Of a DNA stretch of 64,000 nucleotides, positions 11,471 to 20,530 are shown piece after piece. The notes beneath the pieces were generated by a model. It had not been told where the DNA came from. It was given only the letters and a program-made list of their open reading frames with translations, and searched no databases. This DNA comes from Gliomastix tumulicola. Its lineage: Eukaryota > Ascomycota > Sordariomycetes > Hypocreales > Bionectriaceae. Both the position numbers and the translations under genes were made by a program. Location of the stretch: the NCBI GenBank assembly GCA_001599755.1, contig BCHX01000005.1:3902409-3966408 (forward strand), in the 5' to 3' direction. Every line of letters begins with the position of its first letter. Position 1 is the stretch's first letter.

Positions 11471-12046
11471 TTAGTACCGCCATCCGTCCTGACTTCCACC
11501 AGGGCAACCAGGCGTGCCGTAGACACCCCCAACGACCCAGAGAATAATGTCAACCAGCCACCAGAGACCCGACCAGGTGCNGACTAGATTGCNGAGGAGC
11601 AGCGCGAAGGGGTTCTCCGATATGATCGAGACGCCGAGGCCAAGCCACAGGCCGAGACCAGCGAGCATCTTGAACACGGCGAGCGGCCAGTGGTGCGCGT
11701 AGAACTGGTCGACGCCGAGGCTGCCGAGGAANAGGCTGAGGAGCATCGCGGTGCGCTCCTGGCGGTAGCACTTGTTGTCCTGGGGCCGCTCGTCGAAGCC
11801 GCCCCAGCGGCGGAGGAGGCCGGTCGAGAAACTGTTGCTGTTGCTGTTGCCGTTGGTATTGTTCTCATCGGAGGCGGGCAGGTTCTTGAAGGCGTCGCTC
11901 GTGACGGCGAGGTAGAGGAGCGCGGTGCCCGTGAGCATGACGAAGATGTAGCAGGCGAAGAGCACCTTCCACTGCATGGAGAGGCGGCGACGCTCGGTGC
12001 GGAGGCCGAGCTCCTGGGCAACGACGTTGGCGTGCTTGTAGTCCAT
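11471..12046 (-). CDS. TM2-domain membrane protein with three undetermined bases
   Basis: Single-exon gene for a 191-residue integral membrane protein. One N-terminal transmembrane segment (about residues 27-50) is followed by an Asn/Ser-rich stretch and a C-terminal TM2-type hairpin: a segment with FLGSLGVDQFYAHHW, two hydrophobic helices and a WWLVDI motif, as in TM2 proteins of eukaryotes and bacteria. The conserved GxDxFY core is visible. Three bases are undetermined (N at 11581, 11593 and 11732), giving three unknown residues all inside the TM2 region; none creates a visible frameshift. Function unknown; the TM2 family is linked to membrane-associated signalling in animals, which need not apply here. 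Confidence 0.85.
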   Translation of the reverse strand: MDYKHANVVAQELGLRTERRRLSMQWKVLFACYIFVMLTGTALLYLAVTSDAFKNLPASDENNTNGNSNSNSFSTGLLRRWGGFDERPQDNKCYRQERTAMLLSXFLGSLGVDQFYAHHWPLAVFKMLAGLGLWLGLGVSIISENPFALLLXNLVXTWSGLWWLVDIILWVVGGVYGTPGCPGGSQDGWRY

Positions 12047-13336
12047 GGTCGCGAGGTGAAGTTGGCTGAGACGGTGATGGTGGTCGACGTGCGTAGTTGG
12101 TGTGTGGCTGATGATGTTGAATAATGCCGTGTTGGGTGACCAGTCTCGATGCCTCAGCTACTACCTATGGGGGAGAGCTTAACACGGAGAGATGGTGAGG
12201 AAGGAGAGAGAGTGAGAGATTGCGGGAGGGCAGGCGTGATTATGTAGGCAGGTAGATGCTGTTTGCTTGCGCTTTGTGTGGCGGGCGGTGTAGAATTGGC
12301 CGCGGGCACGTTACACACCATGTCCGCGTCGAACAGTCCCTTTTCTGAGCTGTATCTGAAGAAGAAAGTGTGAAAAATAGCGAACATGCATTTCAGAGAT
12401 AGGTAACAGAGCAGAAATGCATCCCTGATGACGGTGGGGGACTGAGCTGGTACCTCTCTTTGTCGCCTCCCTTGATCACCTCCCTGCAGCGGAATCATTT
12501 CCAGCAGACACAAAGATGGCGAAGGTTCTCCCTGGCACATGGGAATGTAGGCATAAAGAATCAGCGGTACTCTATCTCTGTAGCGTGCCCTTTTCACGGT
12601 CTACCGTTGTTGCAGCACGCCCATGCCGAGGCTTTATACCCACCTACTATCAGGACTGAAACACAAAGGAACATGCTTGTGAGCCGCTCCGTGCGTGCGA
12701 GTCTGTTTGAAAGGCTTCTTGAAAGACGAGGCAGACACGTATTTTTGACGCTGCAGGAGTATCACACAAAAGGGAGTGTCTGGGCGGCGCGCAGGTGACA
12801 CGATACGCTACGCGAGTTGATGAAGGGAATGGCGCGACATGGATTGAGCCTCGTTTGTGCCTCGACGTCTCGCACACATAGTTTATCTCTTACACGTGCG
12901 ACGGTCCAAGGAGATCTGAACGCCCAGGTCGCGCTGTGTGTGGCAGACACATCCTGCTGGGGGCGACACAATCGTAAGCATTGATACACTTGACCCGAAG
13001 GATGGCATATCGGCTTGGTACAGTTCGGATGGTTCAAGACAGTTCTTACACTCTCAGCTAACTTTTGTTGGACCGCGAGTACACGTTTGCAACGTGCTGC
13101 CACCGTTTTCGGAACACCGAACATCACTGTACGAACTGGAAGTGGAAGGAGTCCGACGAATAGAGAAAGCTTCAAAGACCAATGTCGCTTATATTCAATG
13201 CTCTCCGTACTGCCGATGTCTGCCCCGGGACCTATCCTGTCACCTCTGTCGATTCATCACCCTGTGCCTCATCGAAGATACACCCATCACCTTCTACGGA
13301 TAGCTTCCGAACTGCAGACGACTGGAACACGCAAAG
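12047..13336. other. Intergenic region
   Basis: About 1.3 kb. Contains the promoter of the TM2 gene on its left side. A 147-residue minus-strand frame at 12154-12597 has no domain and lies where a promoter is expected, so it is not called. Nothing else recognised. Confidence 0.5.
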
Positions 13337-13600
13337 ATGCCGCCCCAGCTAGACGACAGTCTTGCCTGGCGCATCTTGGTCTTGATGGTACTCGCGGCAA
13401 ATGAGAGACAACAGGAACTTGAGAACTGCAAGGCCAGAGATCCGACTTTGAGGGATTGGTGTGACGCCAACATTGACGTGCTTGATCTGATGATTGACTA
13501 CCTGGCGGGATTCCTCCCGTTCTATGCCGAGAGGATGGAGGAAGTGAAAAAGCGACAAGGTGGTGATCGCAATGAGAATGGCCAAGAGTCGCCTTCTTGA
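13337..13600 (+). CDS. Possible small hypothetical protein, 87 residues
   Basis: Uninterrupted frame of 87 residues with an ATG in a fair fungal context (AAAG before it). The product is mostly helical in character: a hydrophobic N-terminal helix with WRILVLMVLAANERQQEL, a DWCDANIDVLDLMIDYLAGFL segment and a charged tail. No family recognised. It could be a real small protein or a chance frame; composition favours coding, and no introns or conserved motifs help decide. Confidence 0.35.
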   Translation: MPPQLDDSLAWRILVLMVLAANERQQELENCKARDPTLRDWCDANIDVLDLMIDYLAGFLPFYAERMEEVKKRQGGDRNENGQESPS

Positions 13601-14345
13601 GGCTCTGGCGACAGCTGTGAGCGGTTTACGACATGCCATCTATATTTACGAGTCTCGTCAGCTCTGCTTCTCCCTCTTCATATGTGCAAATATGACCTCT
13701 AGCGATATATGACGTGGAGTACCTCGAAATGCCATTTGCCAGCGTGGTCAGTCATAGTCATATGTAAGGCTAGACTCACAGTGGAATTATCATAGATATA
13801 TAAATTCGAGTCCAAATTCATCATTCAATTCAAACTTTCTCGCCTGATATCTTCCTACAAACTGCACGACGTCCGGATGATCCTCGCATGCTTGGCCTGC
13901 GGGGGATTTAACGCTGAAGGAATCTCCCGTTGGTGCGCTACATCTCTCGGCTGTGGGACTGGGCGACGACCTGATTTCCCTCCTACCGGCTAAATTCCAA
14001 CTTCTACAATGACCACCATCCGATTTCATAGCGGTGCTCCGAGTCGGGGGTGCTTTCGTAAGATCACCTCTCCTCATTGCCAAATCTGGAGCTGCTCCTA
14101 CGTTCTGGTTGGCGCGCGCGTCCGTCGTACCGGCTCTCCATGGGGGAATCCCTAAATGCTGAGGACATTCGCTGAGTCCGACTGGACCGGCTGTTGATCA
14201 TCACCCAGGGAAGTCCGTGGACTTGGGAGGATAGTACCTCGTCATCAATATTTGAGGAGCGCAAACGTCCATGATATGTTAGATGACGATACACCGCCCC
14301 CCTCAAGCAATCCAAGATATCTCTGCCATCATCAAACACTGCATC
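13601..14345. other. Intergenic region upstream of the GH43 gene
   Basis: 745 bp holding the promoter of the GH43 gene. An in-frame upstream ATG at 14283 would add 21 residues ahead of the signal peptide and is considered unlikely. No gene seen. Confidence 0.5.
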
Positions 14346-15704
14346 ATGGGCTCCATCATGCCTCTGATTAAGGCTACGACCGTCCTTGGGGCAAGCCTCC
14401 TCCTCCTGCAATCAGCGACCCTCGCACGCGCAGACAATCCCATCGTCCAGACCATCTACACCGCCGATCCTGCGCCGATCGTCCACGACGGCCGCCTGTA
14501 CGTCTTCACGGGCCACGATGAGGACAGCTCGGACACGTTCAACATGCTGGACTGGCGTCTGTTCTCCTCCGATGACATGGCCAACTGGCAGCACCACGGC
14601 GTCGTCATGGATCTCGCGACATTCGCCTGGGCCGATCTGAACGCCTGGGCTGGCCAGGTTGTCCCGCGCAACGGCAAGTTCTACTTCTACGTGCCGATCC
14701 GACGCCGCGGAGGTGGTATGGCCATCGGCGTGGGCGTAAGTGATAGCATCGATGGTCCGTACGTCGATGCCATCGGCGGACCCCTCCTTGAGAATGCCGA
14801 GATCGATCCTACCGTCTTCATCGACGACGACGACGACGACGGGCAGGCCTACCTGTACTGGGGCAACCCCAACCTCTGGTACGTCAAGCTGAACGAGGAC
14901 ATGGTCTCCTACAGCGGGGACCTCGTGCAGGTGCCGCTCACGGCCGAGGGCTTCGGCGTCCGCGAGGGGAACCCCGACCGTCCGACCCTGTACGAGGAGG
15001 CTCCGTGGCTGTACAAGCGCGGCGATACGTACTACCTGCACTGGGCTGCCAACTGCTGCTCCGAGGACCTGCGCTACTCGACGGGGCCCAGCGCGACGGG
15101 ACCGTGGACGTACGGCGGGCTGGTGATGGCGACGCAGGGCAGGAGCTTCACCAACCATCCGGGCGTCGTCGAATACGAGGGCCAGCCGTACCTCTTCTAC
15201 CATAACGGGGCGTTGCCCGGGGGCAGCGGCTACGGACGGTCGGTGGCTGTCGAGAGCTTCAACTACGGCGCCGATGGATCGATTCCCGAGCTGACCATGA
15301 CGGATGCCGGCCCCGAGCAGATCAAGGCGTTGAATCCCTTTGTCAGACAAGAGGCCGAGACTATGGCGTGGACGGAAGGCGTCGAGACCGAGACGCACAG
15401 CGACGGCGGTGTGTACGTCACGGACATCCAGAACGGTGGTTATATCAAGGTCTCAGGCGTCGACTTTGGCTCCGGGGGCGCCGCGGCGTTCACGGCGAGC
15501 GTGGCATCGGAGAGCGACGGAGGCGCTATCGAGGTTCGACTGGGCGGCGTCGATGGCGAGCTTGTCGCGAGTGCCAGTGTGTCTGCTACCGGGGGCGGCT
15601 GGGAGTCTGTGACGGCCCCGGTGACGGGGGCAACGGGGCTGAATGACCTGTTCTTGGTGTTCTTGGGCGGCGGGTTCGATTTCGACTGGTGGCGGTTTGA
15701 GTAA
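14346..15704 (+). CDS. Secreted glycoside hydrolase family 43 with C-terminal CBM6 (arabinoxylan-active type)
   Basis: Secreted enzyme expected to release arabinofuranose or xylose from plant arabinoxylan. Single exon, 452 residues. The ATG at 14346 gives a typical signal peptide (hydrophobic core residues 11-22, cleavage near ARA-DNP). GH43 signatures are in order: catalytic-base Asp41 in YTADPAPIVHDG, the second Asp154 in EIDPTVF followed by a run of aspartates, and the acid Glu218 in EEAPWLYK. The N-terminal block resembles XynD-like arabinoxylan arabinofuranohydrolases. From about residue 330 a beta-rich segment starting QEAETMAW and ending DWWRFE matches a CBM6 xylan-binding module. Together with the esterase at 36961 it suggests a plant-biomass-degrading life style; exact substrate is inferred. 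Confidence 0.92.
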   Translation: MGSIMPLIKATTVLGASLLLLQSATLARADNPIVQTIYTADPAPIVHDGRLYVFTGHDEDSSDTFNMLDWRLFSSDDMANWQHHGVVMDLATFAWADLNAWAGQVVPRNGKFYFYVPIRRRGGGMAIGVGVSDSIDGPYVDAIGGPLLENAEIDPTVFIDDDDDDGQAYLYWGNPNLWYVKLNEDMVSYSGDLVQVPLTAEGFGVREGNPDRPTLYEEAPWLYKRGDTYYLHWAANCCSEDLRYSTGPSATGPWTYGGLVMATQGRSFTNHPGVVEYEGQPYLFYHNGALPGGSGYGRSVAVESFNYGADGSIPELTMTDAGPEQIKALNPFVRQEAETMAWTEGVETETHSDGGVYVTDIQNGGYIKVSGVDFGSGGAAAFTASVASESDGGAIEVRLGGVDGELVASASVSATGGGWESVTAPVTGATGLNDLFLVFLGGGFDFDWWRFE

Positions 15705-15901
15705 ATGGGATGGATCAACCTGGTCAAGAGATTTCTGTGGGATTCACGGCCATCTCTGCCCAATGCGACTGTGATTGTAGTAGATGCCGAGTAAAATATG
15801 TATCAAGAAGGACGAAGCATGCTTAAGCATTCGCTTCACTGTCCCGAGGGTCTGGTAATGGACTTTTACACGAACCATCACGAGATGTCGTCTGCTTCGT
15901 C

Positions 15902-17440
15902 TTAGGCCACAGTAAACTCTGCATCGTTCGAGGCGGCGACCACCAACCCAGGCCTTCCTCCATTATCACCCGGGTCGGTCACTGTGCCAAAAACGAAGCA
16001 CGGCAGCTTGACCGTCGTATCCGCGTGCTCCTCGGCGCCGCCCCAATCCCACCAGTCGATCGTCGCGCCCTTGAAGCAGAAGCGGAAGACATCCCCCGGC
16101 CTGCTGTCCGTGGGGATCTGCTCCCAGGGGGGGTCCTGCACGAGCCTGGTGGTCGTCCACGTGCGTCCGGGCTCGAGCACGGTGAAGTCCCGGTGACGCG
16201 CGGGGTGGACTGTGACATCCGGCTCGTCGACGATGATGTAGCCTGTGTCCTCGTCGAACCTGCAGCACTTCCAAGACGAAGGATCTGCGGCTTCCGTGGT
16301 AGACTCCAGCCTGTAGAGTCGATAGCCCTCGCGGCTGTCTCCCAGGCCCGAGAAGGCGACGTTGTGGAAGATTATGGGTCTCGCTGCTGCTGCTGCTGCT
16401 GCTGCCTGCGTCGTGTCGCTGGCCGGTTCGGCCTCGTACGTGACATTTATCGTGGCTGTGAATCGCGCGCCAATCGTAATCGTGGGTGGGCAGTCGAGGC
16501 TGACTCGCAGTAGAGGGGCACCGGGCCTTTTGGTGATGTCAGCAGTCGGGATCTTTGAGTGTGAGTGGTGGTCGTGGGGGATTAGATAAGTATTCTTACT
16601 CTCTCTCGGCTGGACTCATCGGTCGAGGCGAGGACGCGCGTGTCCGCTCCATCTGCTGCTGCTGCTTCCTCAACCGCCATCCTGGCACGTTGCTGGTGGG
16701 TGCCCAGCGCACGGCCTACTGAATGTCAGCTGCTACTAATACCAAAAGTCCGAGTCCGGCTGCCTGGACGTCATCCACACACACACACACACACCTCGAA
16801 CCAGGCCCTGTTCTCCTCCCGTGCGTGTAGTATTAGCGATGGCGCGGCTGAACCTGAGCCCCGGCTCCGGACCTTCAGCTCCTGATCCATGTGCTCCGGG
16901 ATCGTGCCCCAATCCCACCGGAGAACCTCGCCGCCAGGCCAGGCCAGATTGTAGGAAGAGCCACGGTCCAGAACCCTTCGGTATCGCTCGGGAAGGGAGC
17001 AGTTGAACCGAGTCTCCTGGCCGGGAGCAAGCTGCCATAGGAACATGGTGTGGCCTGCCACGATCAGCGGTGGCGTCCCCCCCGGCAACGGCGCGCCGCC
17101 AGAGTGGTCGATGGGTATTTCAGCGCCGTCGCTCCCGTCGTCGCGGCGCTCGAAGAGCTTGAAGCCATCGCCGGAGCGGGGGAAGCCGTGGAGAGTCGGG
17201 GTCCAGTAGAGGATGCACGGGCGACTGTCACCGTCGTCGGGCGCCCTTTGGAGACGGATGGTGATGGGGATGGAGAGGTTGGCAGACTGAACGGGGTCCA
17301 TCTCGATGTGAAGATCAATGCGCGGGACGCTGTGGCCTAGGCTGGTTGGTTTGTCAGTGAGTATCATCTTTTGGTGGTGTGTGCGTGGCAAGTCGTGCGC
17401 TGACTTACGGAGGATTGCAGTCTCGGGGGGGCTCGTCCAT
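15902..17440 (-). CDS. Hypothetical protein with two copies of one beta-rich domain
   Basis: No known family recognised. A four-exon model (17440-17409, 17341-16791, 16715-16600, 16552-15902) gives about 449 residues with all phases matching. Each half carries the same kind of domain: a hydrophobic beta start, a central part, then a G-[DE]-V-x-x-W-D-W-G motif (WPGGEVLRWDWG in the first, GATIDWWDWGG in the second) about 35-55 residues before the end. This looks like an internal tandem duplication. Between them is an Ala/Gln-rich linker; a second Ala run comes from a trinucleotide repeat. The donor of intron 2 lies inside a (GT)n microsatellite, so the junction is uncertain. Alternatively these are two adjacent single-domain genes, the second starting at 16680. 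Confidence 0.6.
16776..16794 (-). repeat. (CA/GT)n microsatellite spanning a predicted splice donor
   Basis: About nine GT dinucleotides on the minus strand directly after the codon for the last Phe-Glu of the first domain. The predicted 5' splice site must be chosen from several overlapping GT pairs. Confidence 0.85.
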
Positions 17441-17906
17441 GGTTCTTGATGAGGGATGGATGTTGACAAGATTCCGATTTTTCGTGGCTTGTGGCCGTGG
17501 TTGGAGATGGGTGTTTGTTTGTTTGTTGTAGGTATGTCCGTCCGTGGAGGAAGGCCAGGGAAGCGAAGCGGGGGATCTGGTCGGTGTGACTCTATGAGCT
17601 GCCCTTGTGGGCTGCTAACTTCCTTAATGCCGCAACAGAGTGAGTGGGAGTACAAGGGCACATGGTCGATCTTTCGAGCCATACTGAAGCCAGGACGACG
17701 GTCGTCGTCATGGCCCTTGCCTCAATGGATTGTGCAGTCACTCTGATTGTTCGTAATGAATGTAATGGTAGGAGGGGGTGTATTCACTATTATTTAACTA
17801 TAAGCGAGCGCGCGCGCCTGGCGATTCCGGCATTTGCGGATCTCGCCGTTGCTAATCAACCAAGACTCGCACCATTCGCGAAACCACCCAAGTTCTGCCG
17901 GGCGTT
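17441..17906. other. Intergenic region
   Basis: 466 bp between two minus-strand genes; holds the promoter of the duplicated-domain gene and the 3' UTR of the pseudoprotease-like gene. No gene seen. Confidence 0.5.
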
Positions 17907-19799
17907 TTAAGGGTCCGAGGAGCCCGGGTCATCATCGTCGCTATCTACTTCTGTCCAAAGTCGTCGAATCGTTTCCATGCGCCAGTCTTGCTCCTCCGTC
18001 GTCTCTGGTATGGAGACATTGAAACCGCTGTCTCGGATGTCTCTAAGCAATCGCTCCATCGGAGTCACGTAGGCCACGTCCATGATGTGAGCGGCGGTCA
18101 ACATCCCGCCCACTCGACCCGTCTTCGCATCGAAAATACAGGCGCCTGTGTCTCTCGCGTCCAGGAAGTGCGGGTGGTACGGATGCCGGAGGTCTTCGGA
18201 CCAGGGGAGTCGCAGAATGGACCACTCCTCCAGGATGTGCTCCGAATCGCCAGAAGCGTGGCGCCGCAAAGACTTCACATTGTTCGAGAGCCCGTAGGCC
18301 AGGCCAGCGTTCGCGCCAAAGGCACCCACCAGCAGGCCCCTCTGCGACTGTCTAGCCCAGATCTCAGCCTCGGGGATGACGCCGCGAAGAGGCGTAGTCG
18401 CGAGCGGTTTCTCGTGGAATCCAGCATCGTCCAAGGCGTCGTCCCAGGGGAACAGGGATCTGCCATGATCAAACAGCACGCCCTCGTTTGACAATTCCGA
18501 CAGCTTCCTCGCGTGCTTCTCGCTATGCAGCTCCAAAAGCGCCCAATCGCGCATCCAATCCGACTGTACGTCTGGCGAGTCTGATCCGGCGGGCTTGGCA
18601 GGTGGCGCATACAGCGTGTGAGCAATGATGCGTGTTGCCGGGTTGGCCAAGACACTGACCCGTTTGAGCTTTTCCGTGTCGTCCTCGATCCTCTTCACGA
18701 AATCGGCTAAATCGTCCGCCTCATCGCATGTGAGATCCCGTGTCTTCATCGCATTGTTGAGGCGGTCCATTTGTCCACCGCAATAGTTTATCCAGCCATT
18801 ATGATATTCTTGCCGCGCGTTCACCCAGCGATCGGTTGGCTGTACAATAGGTACCTGTACTTGGCCGGTCCCCTGCCGGAACTCTTCCGTGATCTTGAAC
18901 GGCGGCATATTCGGAACAGCCACACTTCGGGGGGTCAAAGCCACTCTTGTCGTCGGCTCATCATCATCATCATCATCCTTCGAAAGATCTAGATAGAGGC
19001 ACTTCGACCCTCTTTGCCGGTCGCCATGGAGGAAAGAGATTTCGGTGCCCACTGCATCTTCGAGTTGAGAATCGATAGGGCCGAGTTCCAAGCGACGGGA
19101 AAGAGAAGATTGGTCGAGCAAGACTCCGCCCGACCCCGTCCTCTCAGATGGGCTGTATTCTTCTTCAGTGCTTGTGCTTGGCTCCTCCTCCCCTCGATCT
19201 AGAGTCGGATAGTGCTTGAGTTCGCATTCGACATCATCGATTCCGTGGCGGACGAGGATAGCCTTGCACTCTTTCGCCACGCGCAGTGCTTCCGGTGGTG
19301 AGGTTATCGAGTTCGCGCACGAAACAGTGACATGCACTTTGATGGGACCTAGTAGGACAAACTCCTCCTCCTCTATCGACTCCGGTATGCTGCTGCCCAG
19401 GATGGTTGGATCATCCATCCGCAGAACGTCCACAGTCTCCCACGGGATGCCGCGGAGCGCCCCTACGATGTCTGGAACTAGCCTCCCGGACATGCCCTTG
19501 TTCCAGGCGTCCACGATCGGGTGGTCTCCGACAGGGCCTATCTCCTTTCCAACCTTGGGATGGACCCAGAAACCCCAGGCGCACGTGAACTCCTTTTCGA
19601 CCCACGGCACATGGTCGTCGGATCGTGCGAGAAGATATGGGTGCGCAGGTAATCCTCGGTAATAGCCAGTGGCCTCGGTCGACTGAGGCTCGCGCCCAAT
19701 CCGGGGCATTCGTCTGGCAGGAACGGCGCTGGCAGGCTCGGCTGGGGTGTTATTTGGCTGGTCGACGGTAGGGGGGGATGTTGTTGTGTTCTGCTCCAT
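17907..19799 (-). CDS. Trypsin-fold protein with lost catalytic His and Ser (predicted pseudoprotease)
   Basis: Single exon, 630 residues, clearly paralogous to the product of 20531-23029. Shared blocks are WNKG[LM]SG near residue 100, YLDLS near 270, DWA near 418, R/HGIIPE near 473 and a C-terminal FDAKTGRVGGML with YVTPMERLL. In the paralog these surround a serine-protease triad. Here the His position reads LTPRSVAVP (Ser292), the Asp418 is kept, and the Ser position reads ARDTGACIFD (Thr551). It is therefore unlikely to hydrolyse peptides by the standard mechanism, and may act as a regulator or binding protein (inference). A run of six Asp comes from a CAT/ATC trinucleotide repeat. No signal peptide or membrane segment. 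A (GT)n tract lies about 33 nt upstream of the ATG. Confidence 0.82.
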   Translation of the reverse strand: MEQNTTTSPPTVDQPNNTPAEPASAVPARRMPRIGREPQSTEATGYYRGLPAHPYLLARSDDHVPWVEKEFTCAWGFWVHPKVGKEIGPVGDHPIVDAWNKGMSGRLVPDIVGALRGIPWETVDVLRMDDPTILGSSIPESIEEEEFVLLGPIKVHVTVSCANSITSPPEALRVAKECKAILVRHGIDDVECELKHYPTLDRGEEEPSTSTEEEYSPSERTGSGGVLLDQSSLSRRLELGPIDSQLEDAVGTEISFLHGDRQRGSKCLYLDLSKDDDDDDEPTTRVALTPRSVAVPNMPPFKITEEFRQGTGQVQVPIVQPTDRWVNARQEYHNGWINYCGGQMDRLNNAMKTRDLTCDEADDLADFVKRIEDDTEKLKRVSVLANPATRIIAHTLYAPPAKPAGSDSPDVQSDWMRDWALLELHSEKHARKLSELSNEGVLFDHGRSLFPWDDALDDAGFHEKPLATTPLRGVIPEAEIWARQSQRGLLVGAFGANAGLAYGLSNNVKSLRRHASGDSEHILEEWSILRLPWSEDLRHPYHPHFLDARDTGACIFDAKTGRVGGMLTAAHIMDVAYVTPMERLLRDIRDSGFNVSIPETTEEQDWRMETIRRLWTEVDSDDDDPGSSDP

Positions 19800-19828
19800 G
19801 TTTGGTAAGGACTATAAAGTCGTTGAAA

Positions 19829-19831
<3 letters not shown>

Positions 19832-19866
<35 letters not shown>
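19832..19866 (+). repeat. (GT)n microsatellite in the leader of the pseudoprotease-like gene
   Basis: 35 nt of perfect GT dinucleotides (17.5 units), centred about 50 nt upstream of the ATG at 19799, so probably in its 5' UTR or core promoter. Confidence 0.92.
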
Positions 19867-19868
<2 letters not shown>

Positions 19869-20530
19869 TTTTGGATGAGGATGAATCGGTCGGTGGACGA
19901 CGGCGAGGGTTCCTCTTTTTATCTACCAACGACTATGGTGGGCGATGACGAACACATTCGAAGCGTGGGATCGGGCGCAGTTAGACAATGATGGAAGAAT
20001 CGTTGGATGCAGCCTTGTTCCAAAGTCGTGACTGTGCGTTCATAGGGCAGGGCCGTCGATTCCCGCGGCTGTTGCGGGCGAGGTCGGCTGAATCACGGAC
20101 CACCGTCTCAAAGCTGAACATAATACAGGCGGTGTGTGTTAAGTGCGTACGACTCGGAGTGGATCTGGAGCAGGACAATCAATGGTGGGAACAGCGCTAT
20201 TGTCGGTCTTTCATATGTTGGAAGTGATCCGGCCGGCGGTGGTTATTTAGACGTGAAAATCACACAGGCGAGCTGGACAGCGTGTATTGATGATTTGCGG
20301 ATATCTACAAAAGAACGCGATGCGCATTACGCTAGCTACTAGGAGTAAGTATCTGCAGTTGGTCTGGTATTACATCGCCGCCGTGAAAGTAGGCGAGAGC
20401 AGAGCATAAAGACCCTCAAGAAGCTTTGCGTGCTAAGTGGCGATGCAGTATCGTTTTCCTCTTGCGCATAGCCCAATGCAGGACAGGCAAGGGACGGGGA
20501 AGGGATGGGAACGGCCTTGCACTTCCCCGT
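19867..20530. other. Intergenic region between the two protease-like paralogs
   Basis: About 660 bp with the promoter of the downstream paralog. A TATA-like AGATAAAAAG reads on the minus strand near 19915-19925, about 120 nt before the ATG. No gene seen. Confidence 0.5.

Noticed and set aside
12154..12597. 147-residue minus-strand frame upstream of the TM2 gene
   Set aside because: No domain, low-complexity Ser/Pro content, and it occupies the expected promoter region of the TM2 gene.
14412..15398. 328-residue open frame on the minus strand
   Set aside because: It lies fully inside the GH43 gene on the opposite strand and arises from that gene's GC-rich third positions; no domain or start context supports it.
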